A stretch of 64,000 nucleotides of DNA from Bacteroides sp. GM023 (lineage in GTDB: Bacteria; Bacteroidota; Bacteroidia; Bacteroidales; Bacteroidaceae), in assembly GCF_014750685.1 (NCBI RefSeq), contig NZ_JAAXGE010000011.1, forward strand, positions 118,097 to 182,096. The letters run 5' to 3'. Position 1 is the first letter of the stretch, and every line of letters starts with the position of its first letter. A program made the position numbers and the translations under genes. Positions 1 to 9,610 of the stretch are shown here, piece after piece. Below the pieces are notes generated by a model, which was given only the letters and a program-made list of their open reading frames with translations, searched no databases and was not told where the DNA came from.

Positions 1-1124
1 GAACTGCGACCAGCGTTATCGAGAATACAAAAATGATGGACCCTACTTCTTCTGCGGCCGAAGAACGTAACCGCGTCATTGCGGAAGCTAAGTTTCTACG
101 GGCATGGGCATACTTTGACATCGTTCGTTTGTGGGGAGATGCACCGATGGTACTGGATTTGATTCCGACTATCACTGCCGAGAATCTGGATAAATGGTAT
201 CCTGTGATGTATCCCGAACGCTCCACTAGCGATAAAATCTACGAGACGATTTTGGATGACCTGAGCGAAGAAAATACGATTCGTTATTTGGTAAGCAAGA
301 ATCAGGGAGCTTTCCAGGCAACAAAGGGGGCTGCTTATACCTTACGTGCCAAAGTACTCGCGACCAAGGGCGAGAAATCAACGCGTGATTATGCAAAAGT
401 GGTTGAGGCTTGCGATAAAGTGATTGCGGAAGGATATACATTGCTTGGCAATTTTGATGAATTGTGGCAACCGGAGAAGAAGTTTTCTTCCGAAAGTATC
501 TTCGAGGTTTATTATACTTCCGATGCTCCCAACTGGGCATATTGGGTATTGCTGAAAGAGGATGACGGCTCGGTGACCTGGAGACGTTATTGTACGCCTA
601 CCCATGACCTGGTGGCTAAGTTTGATAAAGAGAAAGATACCCGTTATGCATCCAGTATCCTGTGGCGTTCGGTTCCTTATGATACGTATTGGCCGGCGGA
701 CAATTACCCGTTGTCTTATAAGATTCGTGAAAAGACTTCCGACATTATTTTAATGCGACTGGCTGATGTATTGCTGCTGAAAGCAGAAGCATTGGTGGAG
801 TTGGACAGAACACCGGAAGCTATCAGGATTGTAAACACAATCAGGGAGCGTGCAGGTTTTGGACCTTCTTCACTGGATGAGAATATGGGGCAGGCTAGAG
901 GACGCCTGGCAGTAGAAAATGAGCGTCAGCTTGAATTGTATATGGAAGGACAACGCTGGTTTGACCTGATACGCAATAACCGCTTGCTGGAAGTGATGCA
1001 GAAACATAAAGATAAGGATGGCAGGCTGATGTTTGCCGGTTTGCAGGCTTTCCGGCAGTTGTGGCCGATTCCTCAGGGAGAGAAAGATAAGAATACCAAT
1101 CTTACTCAAAATGAAGGCTATTAA
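1..1124 (+). CDS. SusD/RagB-family outer-membrane nutrient-binding lipoprotein, 5' truncated by window edge
   Basis: The reading frame is open from base 3 of the window, so the true start, signal peptide and lipobox lie upstream. The first visible Met at 33 is internal. The protein shows the SusD signature: an alanine/aromatic-rich TPR helix (FLRAWAYFDIVRLWGD), and the C-terminal block with RLADVLLLKAEAL, an IRERAGF helix and ENERQLELYMEGQRWFDLIR. SusD proteins sit on the cell surface and cap a SusC TonB-dependent transporter, binding oligosaccharide. The cognate susC gene should lie just upstream of the window. The stop codon TAA overlaps a possible ATG of the next gene. The downstream GH20 genes suggest a GlcNAc-containing ligand (inference). 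Confidence 0.95.
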   Translation, partial: TATSVIENTKMMDPTSSAAEERNRVIAEAKFLRAWAYFDIVRLWGDAPMVLDLIPTITAENLDKWYPVMYPERSTSDKIYETILDDLSEENTIRYLVSKNQGAFQATKGAAYTLRAKVLATKGEKSTRDYAKVVEACDKVIAEGYTLLGNFDELWQPEKKFSSESIFEVYYTSDAPNWAYWVLLKEDDGSVTWRRYCTPTHDLVAKFDKEKDTRYASSILWRSVPYDTYWPADNYPLSYKIREKTSDIILMRLADVLLLKAEALVELDRTPEAIRIVNTIRERAGFGPSSLDENMGQARGRLAVENERQLELYMEGQRWFDLIRNNRLLEVMQKHKDKDGRLMFAGLQAFRQLWPIPQGEKDKNTNLTQNEGY

Positions 1125-1156
1125 TGAAAAGGAATCGTAAAACTTTAAAAGAAGAA

Positions 1157-2542
1157 ATGATGAAGCACAATATTTTGTTTTTATGGCTGTTGAGTCTGAC
1201 TGTTTGCTGGCTGACTTCATGCAGCGAAGAGGATAACAGGGTGAAATATCCGTATTCATGTCCCGAAATATCGGGCTTGGAATTCTCGATAACCAATCAG
1301 GCGCATGCTGCAGATTCTTTGTACTTTTCTGCGAAGCTCCATGACCCGCAGACTCCGTTGTCTACACTGGAAGTTAAATTGATGGCAGGTGAGACGTTAC
1401 TGGGTTCACAATCTATCCGCACGAAAGGAAATGATGTTTCGATTGTTGAAAAAGGTGTCTATATTCCGTTTGAGGCAGACCTCGAAGAAAGCCGGGAAGC
1501 TAAATTGATTCTGACAGCTATCAATGTGGAAGGTAGCGAGATTACTCAGACTTTTGATTTCCATATCGTTCGTCCGCAAATGCCGGAAGTGCTATATCTT
1601 CATTATAACGATGAAGTGGTGGCAATGACCCGGAGCGTGGAGAATCCTTATCTATATCTGACGAATGTATCCGAATCGGAGGACGGTTTTCCGATGGAAC
1701 TGGCAGGAAAAATTTCGACAGCGGAATCATTGGATGATTCAAAACTGATTTGGGGAGCGGCAGAAGGAAGTAACTCGGCTGTTCTCACTGAGAAAACGGG
1801 AGCAAGTTTCACGTTTGACTATCGCGATTGGTTTGTTGAGCAAATCACTTTCAATGTGATGACTTTCAAACTGGGCATTGTCGGTTATCAGAAGAATCTG
1901 AAAATTAAGGATACGGAATTGATAGCCAGCGAAGGTTATTTCCGGGCGCAGATTAACTTCACTCAAGGCGAAGAATTTGAAATGAGTGGTTTTGAAGATA
2001 TAGAACATGCTTACAACCGTGATTTCTTTAGTTATAATCAGGAGACCGGCAAGTTTACCTTCCTGCGTAAATCAGGAACCTGGGAAATCTATTATTCTTC
2101 CAAGTATAATTATATTTGGGTAGCACGGATGAGTGACTCGGCACCTGCTTGTTTCTGGCTCGTCGGTCATGGATTTACCTGTGCCCCTGTTTGGAATACG
2201 GATTATGATTCCAGTAATGGTTGGAACCTGGAAGATATAGCGCAAATGGGATATATTGTGCCAATAGGTGAACAGAAATATCAGACTACGGTCTATTTGA
2301 GTAATACTCATAAATGGGACGCCTTTGAAGTTGAAATTTATAGTGATTTAGGCTGGGGGAAAGCTCAGGGAATGTTGTTGGAAGAAGGTTCTTTATCCGG
2401 TGATACGGAGGGTATCGAGATTTCAGCATCGAACGGACTAACAAGTGGAGATGGTTTTGTCCCCGGCTATTATCGTCTCACCTTTGATACTTCTTTGGGT
2501 GTAGGAAAAGAAACGTTGCACATTGAACGTTTGGACAATTAA
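1157..2542 (+). CDS. SusE/SusF-position surface glycan-binding lipoprotein
   Basis: This is a lipoprotein of about 460 residues with a hydrophobic signal followed by the lipobox LTSC. I place the start at 1157 because an A/G-rich ribosome site (aaaagaagaa) precedes it and it gives a normal signal peptide. An in-frame ATG at 1124 overlaps the SusD stop (TAATG) and would add 11 charged residues, so translational coupling is possible. The body is beta-rich and has no catalytic motif I recognise. Its place directly after SusD in a PUL is that of SusE/SusF-type surface glycan-binding proteins. It may carry the Bacteroides DUF5121/DUF5125-type modules, but that is recall, not proof. Confidence 0.75.
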   Translation: MMKHNILFLWLLSLTVCWLTSCSEEDNRVKYPYSCPEISGLEFSITNQAHAADSLYFSAKLHDPQTPLSTLEVKLMAGETLLGSQSIRTKGNDVSIVEKGVYIPFEADLEESREAKLILTAINVEGSEITQTFDFHIVRPQMPEVLYLHYNDEVVAMTRSVENPYLYLTNVSESEDGFPMELAGKISTAESLDDSKLIWGAAEGSNSAVLTEKTGASFTFDYRDWFVEQITFNVMTFKLGIVGYQKNLKIKDTELIASEGYFRAQINFTQGEEFEMSGFEDIEHAYNRDFFSYNQETGKFTFLRKSGTWEIYYSSKYNYIWVARMSDSAPACFWLVGHGFTCAPVWNTDYDSSNGWNLEDIAQMGYIVPIGEQKYQTTVYLSNTHKWDAFEVEIYSDLGWGKAQGMLLEEGSLSGDTEGIEISASNGLTSGDGFVPGYYRLTFDTSLGVGKETLHIERLDN

Positions 2543-2553
2543 TACCTGCGAGG

Positions 2554-5088
2554 ATGATGTATAAAAGTAAAAAGCCTATGAGATATTTACTATGCTGTAT
2601 AGTGGGAACTCTGTATATCCTAACGGTAATGACCGGATGTAAATCATCCGGTGAAGTGAAATCTCCCGTGTCGTTGACATGGGAGATGGGCACTGCCGAA
2701 GTGAAGCCCGGGTATTATGAGAACTCATTTACATTGAAGAATATATCGGATACTCCTTTGGGGATGGATTGGATTATTTATTATTCGCAGTTACCCCGTG
2801 AGATTCTGCAAGAAGAATCTTCTCCGGTCAGGGTAGAACTGGTGAATGCCAACTTCTTCAGAATGTATCCGACAGAGAACTTTAAACCACTGGCACCGGG
2901 AGATTCGTTGATTGTGACTTTTTGTTGTACTAATGGACTGGCAAAAATATCACATGCTCCCGAAGGTACTTACTGGGTGAGTCAGATAGACGGCAAGCAA
3001 GGAACTCCCTTGCCTGTCGAACTAACCATACACCCTTTACTATTTTCCGAATCGGAATCCCGGTATCCCGCACCCGATAAAAATTATGTTTCAAACCAGT
3101 TATTATTTAATATAGCCCAGTTGCGGCAAACGGATATTTTTCCGTCAGTAAAGAAGGTGATTCCGGGTTCCGATAAAGAAAGTCTTGTTATAAAGGAGAT
3201 GGTAGGATTGATTTTCCATGATGATTATGCCAATGAAGCAAAGTTGTTGAAGGAAAAGTTGGTGAATTTGTATAGTTTGGAAGTAGTTGACGATGCACCC
3301 GTAACGGTTCATTTGGATTACTTGCCGAAACAGGAAGTTGCTGTAAACGACGAATATTACCGGATGGATGTGAAAGCTGACGGGATACATATTTCTGCTT
3401 CTACTGCGCATGGCATTTTCAACGGGACGCAAACTTTATTGTCTTTGCTGAAAGGGCAGAAGGCGCCGTTCACTTTGGAAACTGTATCTATTCAGGATTA
3501 CCCGGACTTGCCTTATCGGGGGCAGATGCTGGATATTGCCAGGAATTTTACGACAGTGGAGAATGTGAAGAAACTGGTGGATGTTATCTCGTCTTACAAA
3601 CTGAATGTCCTGCATTTCCATTTTTCGGATGATGAAGGCTGGCGTTTGGAAATTCCGGGTTTGGAAGAGCTGACTTCGGTTGGAGCACGCCGCGGACATA
3701 CGACGGATGAGAGTGAATGTCTGTATCCCGGATATGACGGAAATTACGACCCCAATGCCAATACGTCCGGGAACGGATATTATACCCGTGAGGAATTTAT
3801 TGATTTATTGCGCTATGCAGCCGAAAGGCATGTGCGTGTGATTCCTGAGATTGAATCTCCGGGACACGCCCGGGCGGCAATCGTATCTATGAAGGCACGA
3901 TATAATAAATATGTAAACACTGACCCGGAAAAGGCGAACGAATACTTGCTAAGTGATGCACAGGATACTTCCCGCTATGTTTCAGCACAGTCATATACGG
4001 ATAATATTATGAATGTGGCATTGCCATCCACTTATCGGTTTATGGAGAAAGTTATCAGTGAGGTGGTAGCTATGTATAAGGAAGCGGGTGTGCCGTTGGC
4101 TACTATTCATTTAGGCGGTGATGAAGTTCCTGATGGTGCATGGATGGGTTCCCCTGTTTGTCAGGCGTTTATGAATGAACGTGGAATGACTAATGCGCAC
4201 GAACTGTCCGAGTACTATATTACGAAAATGGTAGGTTATCTGCAAAAGTTTGATTTGCAGTTCAGTGGTTGGCAGGAAGCGGCGTTGGGACATCCCGAAG
4301 CTACCGACCAGTATCTGAACCAACGGGCAGCAGGCATCTATTGCTGGAATACAGTTCCCGAATGGGAATCGGATGAAATACCCTATCAGATAGCCAACAA
4401 AGGATATCCGGTGATTCTCTGCAATGTGAATAACTTCTATATGGATTTGGCTTATGATGCCCATCCGGACGAAAGAGGACTTCTGTGGGCAGGATATGTC
4501 GATGAATCCAAAAGTTTTTCCATGCTTCCGTATAGCATCTATCGTTCTTCGCGCACTGATATGGCGGGCAATCCTGTCAATTTGGATATTGCCGGAAAGA
4601 GGAAAACAACCTTGACAGCTTTAGGCAAAGAACGGATTGTGGGTGTACAGGCGCAACTGTTTGCAGAGACTATCCGGGAATTTCAGTGGGTGGAATATTA
4701 CATATTCCCCAAGATTCTCGGATTGGTAGAACGGGGATGGAATACGCATCCTGCCTGGGAAAAACTGTCGGGAGAGAAAGAACAACAGGCTTTCAACCGG
4801 GATTTGGCGCTGTTCTACTCCAAAGTCAGTGACAGGGAAATGCCATACTGGGCATCCCGGAACATCAACTTCCGTCTGCCTCATCCCGGATTGTGCATAA
4901 AAGAAGGTATGCTATATGCCAATACACCTATCCGGGGCGGAGAGATACGCTATACGACGGACGGAACAGAGCCAACCCTTCATTCGGAACTTTGGCAGGC
5001 ACCTGTAGCCTGTGATGCTACTACCGTCAAGGCAAAACTGTTTTATTTAAATAAGGAGAGTGTGACCAGCACTCTCAAAAAGAATTAA
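2554..5088 (+). CDS. GH20 beta-N-acetylhexosaminidase, chitobiase-like multidomain lipoprotein
   Basis: Glycoside hydrolase family 20 enzymes remove terminal beta-linked GlcNAc or GalNAc by substrate-assisted catalysis. Domains in order: signal and lipobox (VMTGC near residue 28), an N-terminal beta-sandwich of CHB_HEX type, a GH20b alpha/beta domain, the TIM barrel from about residue 320, and a C-terminal CHB_HEX_C-like domain with IRYTTDGTEPT. The catalytic Asp-Glu pair is in HLGGDEVPDG, at D523 and E524. The 844-residue length fits bacterial chitobiases. ATGs at 2554, 2557 and 2578 are all possible; GAGG abuts the first two and 2578 gives a compact signal. It follows the SusE/F-like gene by 11 bp in the same operon. 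Likely substrates are GlcNAc-terminated host glycans or chitooligosaccharides. Confidence 0.93.
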   Translation: MMYKSKKPMRYLLCCIVGTLYILTVMTGCKSSGEVKSPVSLTWEMGTAEVKPGYYENSFTLKNISDTPLGMDWIIYYSQLPREILQEESSPVRVELVNANFFRMYPTENFKPLAPGDSLIVTFCCTNGLAKISHAPEGTYWVSQIDGKQGTPLPVELTIHPLLFSESESRYPAPDKNYVSNQLLFNIAQLRQTDIFPSVKKVIPGSDKESLVIKEMVGLIFHDDYANEAKLLKEKLVNLYSLEVVDDAPVTVHLDYLPKQEVAVNDEYYRMDVKADGIHISASTAHGIFNGTQTLLSLLKGQKAPFTLETVSIQDYPDLPYRGQMLDIARNFTTVENVKKLVDVISSYKLNVLHFHFSDDEGWRLEIPGLEELTSVGARRGHTTDESECLYPGYDGNYDPNANTSGNGYYTREEFIDLLRYAAERHVRVIPEIESPGHARAAIVSMKARYNKYVNTDPEKANEYLLSDAQDTSRYVSAQSYTDNIMNVALPSTYRFMEKVISEVVAMYKEAGVPLATIHLGGDEVPDGAWMGSPVCQAFMNERGMTNAHELSEYYITKMVGYLQKFDLQFSGWQEAALGHPEATDQYLNQRAAGIYCWNTVPEWESDEIPYQIANKGYPVILCNVNNFYMDLAYDAHPDERGLLWAGYVDESKSFSMLPYSIYRSSRTDMAGNPVNLDIAGKRKTTLTALGKERIVGVQAQLFAETIREFQWVEYYIFPKILGLVERGWNTHPAWEKLSGEKEQQAFNRDLALFYSKVSDREMPYWASRNINFRLPHPGLCIKEGMLYANTPIRGGEIRYTTDGTEPTLHSELWQAPVACDATTVKAKLFYLNKESVTSTLKKN

Positions 5089-5109
5089 TTCCTAAAAAGT
5101 AGATAAGTT

Positions 5110-6738
5110 ATGAACTATTATAAGATAAAAAGAAGCAGTATATTATTCCTGATAGGGATATGTGCGATTACATCATTGTCATGCAATGACAATGATAACG
5201 GCGGATACCCGGAACGAGTACCCACCCGTCTGTCTGTGATGCCTTTGCCGGAGAGGGTAGACTATAAGGAAGCAGTAGCCAACCTTCCGCAGAGTGTGAC
5301 TGTCAGCCAAAGTATCCCGGCTTCCATATTTCAATTACTGAAATCTACACTGGAAGATAAATTATCTCTTTCTGTCAATGAATCTCCCAACGATAATGCA
5401 TTCATCCGGGTAAAACAGGAATCGGACCTGGCTAAGGAAGCCTATCGGCTGACTGTGACCAAAGAAGGCGCCTGTGTGTATTATTCAACGGAAACAGGAC
5501 TTCTTTGGGGAATTCAGACACTGCGCCAAGCACTGGAGCAAGCTAACTTTTTCACTTCGGGAAATGCGAAATATCTTCCGATAGTAGATATCAAGGACGC
5601 TCCCAAATATGCCTGGCGTGGTTTCCATATAGACGTTGTCCGCCATATGTTTACGGTAGATTATTTGAAAAAGGTTATAGATTGTTTGTCATTTTATAAG
5701 ATAAATAAACTACATTTGCATTTGACGGATGACCAGGGTTGGCGCATCGAAGTAAAAAAATACCCGTTGTTGGCGCAGGAAGGTAGCTGGCGTGACTTTG
5801 ACGAGTATGATAAAAGATGTGTCGAGCTTTCTCAGCAGGACTATAATTATGAGATAGACCCTCGTTTTGTGAGAAATAGTTCACAATATGGTGGCCACTA
5901 TACGCAGGAAGAAATGAAAGGATTGGTTAGTTATGCTTTGGAAAGAGGTATAGACATTGTTCCCGAGATAGATATGCCGGGACACTTTTCAGCAGCCATC
6001 AAGGTATATCCTGAACTATCATGCACAGGAGAAGCCGGTTGGGGGGAAGAATTTTCTTACCCTATCTGTCCGTCCCGACCGGAGAACTACCAGTTCGTAC
6101 AATCTATCATTGACGAGATGGTAGAGATTTTCCCTTCCGAATATTTCCATATAGGAGCCGACGAAGTGGAAAAGGATAACTGGGAACAATGCGAGGTATG
6201 CCAACGGCTGATGCAACAGGAAGGTTGTCAGAAAGTCGATGAACTGCAAAACCGCTTCGTGAAGATTATGACGAACTACGTGAAAGGCAAAGGCAAAAAA
6301 GTGATGGGCTGGGACGATGCTTTCCTTGAAAAAGAACCGCAGGATTTGATTTATACCTATTGGCGTGACTGGTTGCCCGACCAACCGGGAAAGATTACTC
6401 AGGCAGGGTATCCAATCATATTCATGGAATGGTCTCGCTTCTATTTGAGCGCGACGCCTTCGGACGAATTGCTGGGTTCTCTCTATAATTTTGAATTCGA
6501 CCCACAGTTCCCGGGTATTGTGAAACAGAATGTATTGGGTTTCCAGGCATGCGTATGGACGGAAATGATTCCTAATGAACGGAAGTTCGGTCAGCATGTA
6601 TTCCCGTCTCTTCAGGCTTTTTCGGAATTGGCTTGGGGAAGCAACCGCAACTGGATTGACTTTACCAATCGTCTGAAGTGGCATATTAAGTGGTTGAACG
6701 CTAACGGCTTCTACTTCACCAAACCGGGATTTATATAA
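5110..6738 (+). CDS. GH20 beta-N-acetylhexosaminidase (second, shorter type)
   Basis: A 542-residue exo-hexosaminidase with a lipoprotein signal (SLSC near residue 25). It has an N-terminal GH20b-like domain up to about residue 165 and a GH20 TIM barrel. The catalytic motif HIGADEVEKDNWE holds the Asp-Glu pair at D351 and E352. WRGFHIDVVRHMF and HLHLTDDQGWRIE are typical family blocks. Unlike the preceding GH20 it lacks CHB_HEX modules, so the two probably differ in linkage or size preference. It starts 21 bp after the previous gene and is the fourth gene of the visible PUL. Confidence 0.93.
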   Translation: MNYYKIKRSSILFLIGICAITSLSCNDNDNGGYPERVPTRLSVMPLPERVDYKEAVANLPQSVTVSQSIPASIFQLLKSTLEDKLSLSVNESPNDNAFIRVKQESDLAKEAYRLTVTKEGACVYYSTETGLLWGIQTLRQALEQANFFTSGNAKYLPIVDIKDAPKYAWRGFHIDVVRHMFTVDYLKKVIDCLSFYKINKLHLHLTDDQGWRIEVKKYPLLAQEGSWRDFDEYDKRCVELSQQDYNYEIDPRFVRNSSQYGGHYTQEEMKGLVSYALERGIDIVPEIDMPGHFSAAIKVYPELSCTGEAGWGEEFSYPICPSRPENYQFVQSIIDEMVEIFPSEYFHIGADEVEKDNWEQCEVCQRLMQQEGCQKVDELQNRFVKIMTNYVKGKGKKVMGWDDAFLEKEPQDLIYTYWRDWLPDQPGKITQAGYPIIFMEWSRFYLSATPSDELLGSLYNFEFDPQFPGIVKQNVLGFQACVWTEMIPNERKFGQHVFPSLQAFSELAWGSNRNWIDFTNRLKWHIKWLNANGFYFTKPGFI

Positions 6739-6761
6739 TTAAAACATAATAAGAGATTGAT

Positions 6762-7877
6762 ATGAAATCAGAACGTTTACTTTCTTTGGATGTGCTTCGG
6801 GGAATTACCATTGTCGGAATGATATTGGTGAACAACCCCGGAACGTGGGAATCTATCTATGCTCCTTTGCGACATGCAGAATGGAACGGACTGACCCCTA
6901 CGGATTTGGTTTTCCCATTCTTCATGTTCATTATGGGAGTCTCCATGAGTTTTGCCCTGTCCAGGTTCGACCATCACTTCAGCCGTAGTTTTGTTACCAA
7001 GTTGCTACGGCGTACTGTGATATTGTTCTTGTTGGGAGTCTTTCTCTCCTGGTTCTCCTTAGTGTGCTTTGGTGTGGAACATCCTCTTGAACATATACGT
7101 ATCCTGGGCGTATTGCAACGGTTGGCATTAGCTTATTGCTTCGGCTCCTTGTTGATTATGAGTGTCCGTCGTCCGGTGAATCTGGCATGGATTTCAGGCA
7201 TACTCCTGATAGGATATTATGTCTTGCTGATGTTAGGAAACGGTTTTGACCTATCTGAACAAAACGTAATTGCTGTTACAGACCGATGGATTTTCGGAGA
7301 GAATCATATGTACCGCGAATGGTTACCCGATGGTAGTCGTATCTTTTTCGACCCGGAAGGGTTGTTGAGTACTTTGCCTTGTATTGCTCAGGTAATCATC
7401 GGCTATTTCTGTGGAAACATATTAAGGGAAAAGACTGAAATTCAGCATCGGCTCTTGCAAATCTCTATCCTGGGAATTATTCTTTTATTTGCCGGACTAT
7501 TGTTCAGCTACGGCTGTCCGTTGAATAAAAAGGTGTGGAGTCCGACTTTTGTGTTGGTAACCTGCGGTTTTGCTTCCCTGTTTCTGGTATTCCTCACTTG
7601 GCTGATTGATATCAAGAAACAACAGAAGTGGGGATATGCTTTCCATGTCTTCGGAACGAACCCGCTTTTTATCTATGTGGTTGCTGGAGTACTGGCTACT
7701 GTGTTGGCGGTGATTCCTGTGGGAGATACAAGTCTGCAAGGGAAAATATATCAGTCGATAGTAGCGGTTTTCCGGGATGCTTACCTGGCTTCTTTGATTT
7801 ACGGACTTCTGTTTATCGGATTTAATTATCTGATTGTATTAGTCTTGTACAAGAAGCGGATTTTTATCAAAATATAG
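6762..7877 (+). CDS. HGSNAT/NagX-like integral membrane acyltransferase (DUF5009 type)
   Basis: A 371-residue polytopic protein with about ten hydrophobic segments. The N-terminus (SLDVLRGITIVGMILVNNPG, then a TPTDLVFPFFMFIMGVSMSF block) is the hallmark of the family related to heparan-alpha-glucosaminide N-acetyltransferase, YeiB and NagX. Family members move an acetyl group across the membrane onto an amino sugar or other acceptor; NagX homologues cluster with GlcNAc utilisation genes in other bacteria. It is the last gene of the PUL, 23 bp after the second GH20, and a terminator follows. A role in acetylating released glucosamine units is inferred from context only. Confidence 0.85.
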   Translation: MKSERLLSLDVLRGITIVGMILVNNPGTWESIYAPLRHAEWNGLTPTDLVFPFFMFIMGVSMSFALSRFDHHFSRSFVTKLLRRTVILFLLGVFLSWFSLVCFGVEHPLEHIRILGVLQRLALAYCFGSLLIMSVRRPVNLAWISGILLIGYYVLLMLGNGFDLSEQNVIAVTDRWIFGENHMYREWLPDGSRIFFDPEGLLSTLPCIAQVIIGYFCGNILREKTEIQHRLLQISILGIILLFAGLLFSYGCPLNKKVWSPTFVLVTCGFASLFLVFLTWLIDIKKQQKWGYAFHVFGTNPLFIYVVAGVLATVLAVIPVGDTSLQGKIYQSIVAVFRDAYLASLIYGLLFIGFNYLIVLVLYKKRIFIKI

Positions 7878-7919
7878 ATAGAGGTATATAGAACATTAAT
7901 TGTTCTTATTGATAAGAAA

Positions 7920-7955
7920 GAGGTGGGTACTAATGAAGTGCCCACCTCTTTTTTA
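7920..7955 (+). terminator. Rho-independent terminator of the PUL
   Basis: An 11-bp stem (GAGGTGGGTAC with GTGCCCACCTC, one G-T wobble) encloses a 7-nt loop and is followed by a T run. It lies 42 bp after the acyltransferase stop and separates the PUL from the convergent MFS gene. Confidence 0.9.
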
Positions 7956-7993
7956 TATAACTATCTGAATACCCTATTTCGGATTTCTGTTAT

Positions 7994-9607
7994 CTACTTA
8001 TCTTTTTTCGACAATACATGCGTCGTACGCCAAAAAGTGCTTTTAACTTCGTTGGCTACTTCTCTCCAACTCGGCATACTCTTCAAGGAACGGCGAACCG
8101 GAAAATCATAAAGCAGCAATAACAAGAATAAGAAGATACAGGCATAAGCTACCCAGCCATAAATCTGCTTGATACTGACTTCCATCATCTGACTGATAAA
8201 CTCTTCCATATAATGACCGAGATTAAACGGACTACTGCTGAAAGACACATGGTCGATTGCCGACCCATAACGTGCCAGGTTATCAGGAACATAATAAGCC
8301 AGTCCCTGTGCATACACAGCACAACCCAATACGCCGCCAACTACCATATGAAGCATATTAAACACGCTCAAACCCTGAAAGAAGTGCTGAAAAGTCATAA
8401 TCTCTTCCAGGCAGACCATGAAAGTGGCACTCAACACAGCATAGGCAAATCCCCGGCACAGGGTAGGCAGATAAAGCTGTGAAATATGAATATCGGTAGA
8501 TAATGTCAGGTAGAATCCTATCAGATAACCGATAAGACCCAAGAAACCGACGATGACAAGCCGTACATAATTATATTGTTTGACATGCATCCACCAATAG
8601 GAGAACACACAGCCGCATACGATACCAATAATCGCAAACCAGTCTAATTGTACGCTTACCAGTTCTTCATACTTCATCACTTCTTCATAGAACACTTCCT
8701 CCAATACATGTTCCGTTGCAAGAAATGCTTCCACTAATGTAACCAACCCCAATAAAGGCCAAAAATAACGATAACTCCACATCTTAGGCTCCAGGAACGG
8801 ATGGCGGATAGTCATCATACGCCAAATACAAAAAAACAGCGTAATGATAATTGCTAGCGACAACTGTCGAATCACCGGACTGTTCCACCAGTCATACCAA
8901 TCGCCATAGTTGAAAAGGAACGCAATCTCTGCCAATAAAGCCGCCCATAACGCTGCTCCCAGCCAATCGATCCCGAATAAGGGAAACTTGCGCATGAACC
9001 GGAAATGCTTCACACAAACGATCTGTATCAACAGAACGATTATCATCAATCCTGCAATGAAAAGATTCATATACGTCCAATGATAATGATACATTAAATA
9101 AGTCGTTATCAAATCGGATAACTGGATACTACCTAAAACAACGATATGAAGCCAGGGAAAGAAAACGGTAAAATCCCGTTTGGGCGTCATCCACAACTGA
9201 ATGTTGGACATACATTCAAACGTTCCCTGAATCTTGCACATTCCTTCAATGAAACATATCAGCCACAATAACGGAAGAAAAGTAATATGCGGCGCTATCA
9301 GGTTGCAAAGCAATACCCCCAATGCAGCCGATGTAAGCAGCGTCTTATTCGTAAAACGGAACTTCATGCGGAACAACAAAGGGAAATAGATGGCCATACC
9401 TGCAAGATTGGCGTACATACACATCAATATATCCTCACGCATCAATGCCATTCCTCCGACCATATGATTCAATGCTCCCAAATACACACCACCCGAAAGT
9501 TGGAAAGTGACGGCAATGAACAGATAAATCCACGGCTGTATCTTCCGCGGCACGAAGCTACGGAACATAGGCATTACGAAAGGCCCATTTAAAACAGGTG
9601 CTCCCAT
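7994..9607 (-). CDS. MFS drug-exporter permease, EmrB/DHA2-like
   Basis: A 537-residue membrane protein with about 14 hydrophobic segments, matching the 14-TM drug:H+ antiporter family that works with a membrane fusion protein and TolC. The N-terminus has the TM1-loop pattern of the family (VYLGALNHMVGG). It is the third gene of a minus-strand set, 3 bp after the HlyD/EmrA-like gene, so the three genes are almost certainly one transcript. The substrate cannot be told. A signature-based assignment to EmrB is weaker than the context, because much of the sequence is divergent. Confidence 0.8.
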   Translation of the reverse strand: MGAPVLNGPFVMPMFRSFVPRKIQPWIYLFIAVTFQLSGGVYLGALNHMVGGMALMREDILMCMYANLAGMAIYFPLLFRMKFRFTNKTLLTSAALGVLLCNLIAPHITFLPLLWLICFIEGMCKIQGTFECMSNIQLWMTPKRDFTVFFPWLHIVVLGSIQLSDLITTYLMYHYHWTYMNLFIAGLMIIVLLIQIVCVKHFRFMRKFPLFGIDWLGAALWAALLAEIAFLFNYGDWYDWWNSPVIRQLSLAIIITLFFCIWRMMTIRHPFLEPKMWSYRYFWPLLGLVTLVEAFLATEHVLEEVFYEEVMKYEELVSVQLDWFAIIGIVCGCVFSYWWMHVKQYNYVRLVIVGFLGLIGYLIGFYLTLSTDIHISQLYLPTLCRGFAYAVLSATFMVCLEEIMTFQHFFQGLSVFNMLHMVVGGVLGCAVYAQGLAYYVPDNLARYGSAIDHVSFSSSPFNLGHYMEEFISQMMEVSIKQIYGWVAYACIFLFLLLLLYDFPVRRSLKSMPSWREVANEVKSTFWRTTHVLSKKDK

Positions 9608-9610
9608 ACG

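Noticed and set aside
6019..6684. 221-codon minus-strand frame within the second GH20 gene
   Set aside because: Shadow frame; the plus strand carries the GH20 catalytic motif.
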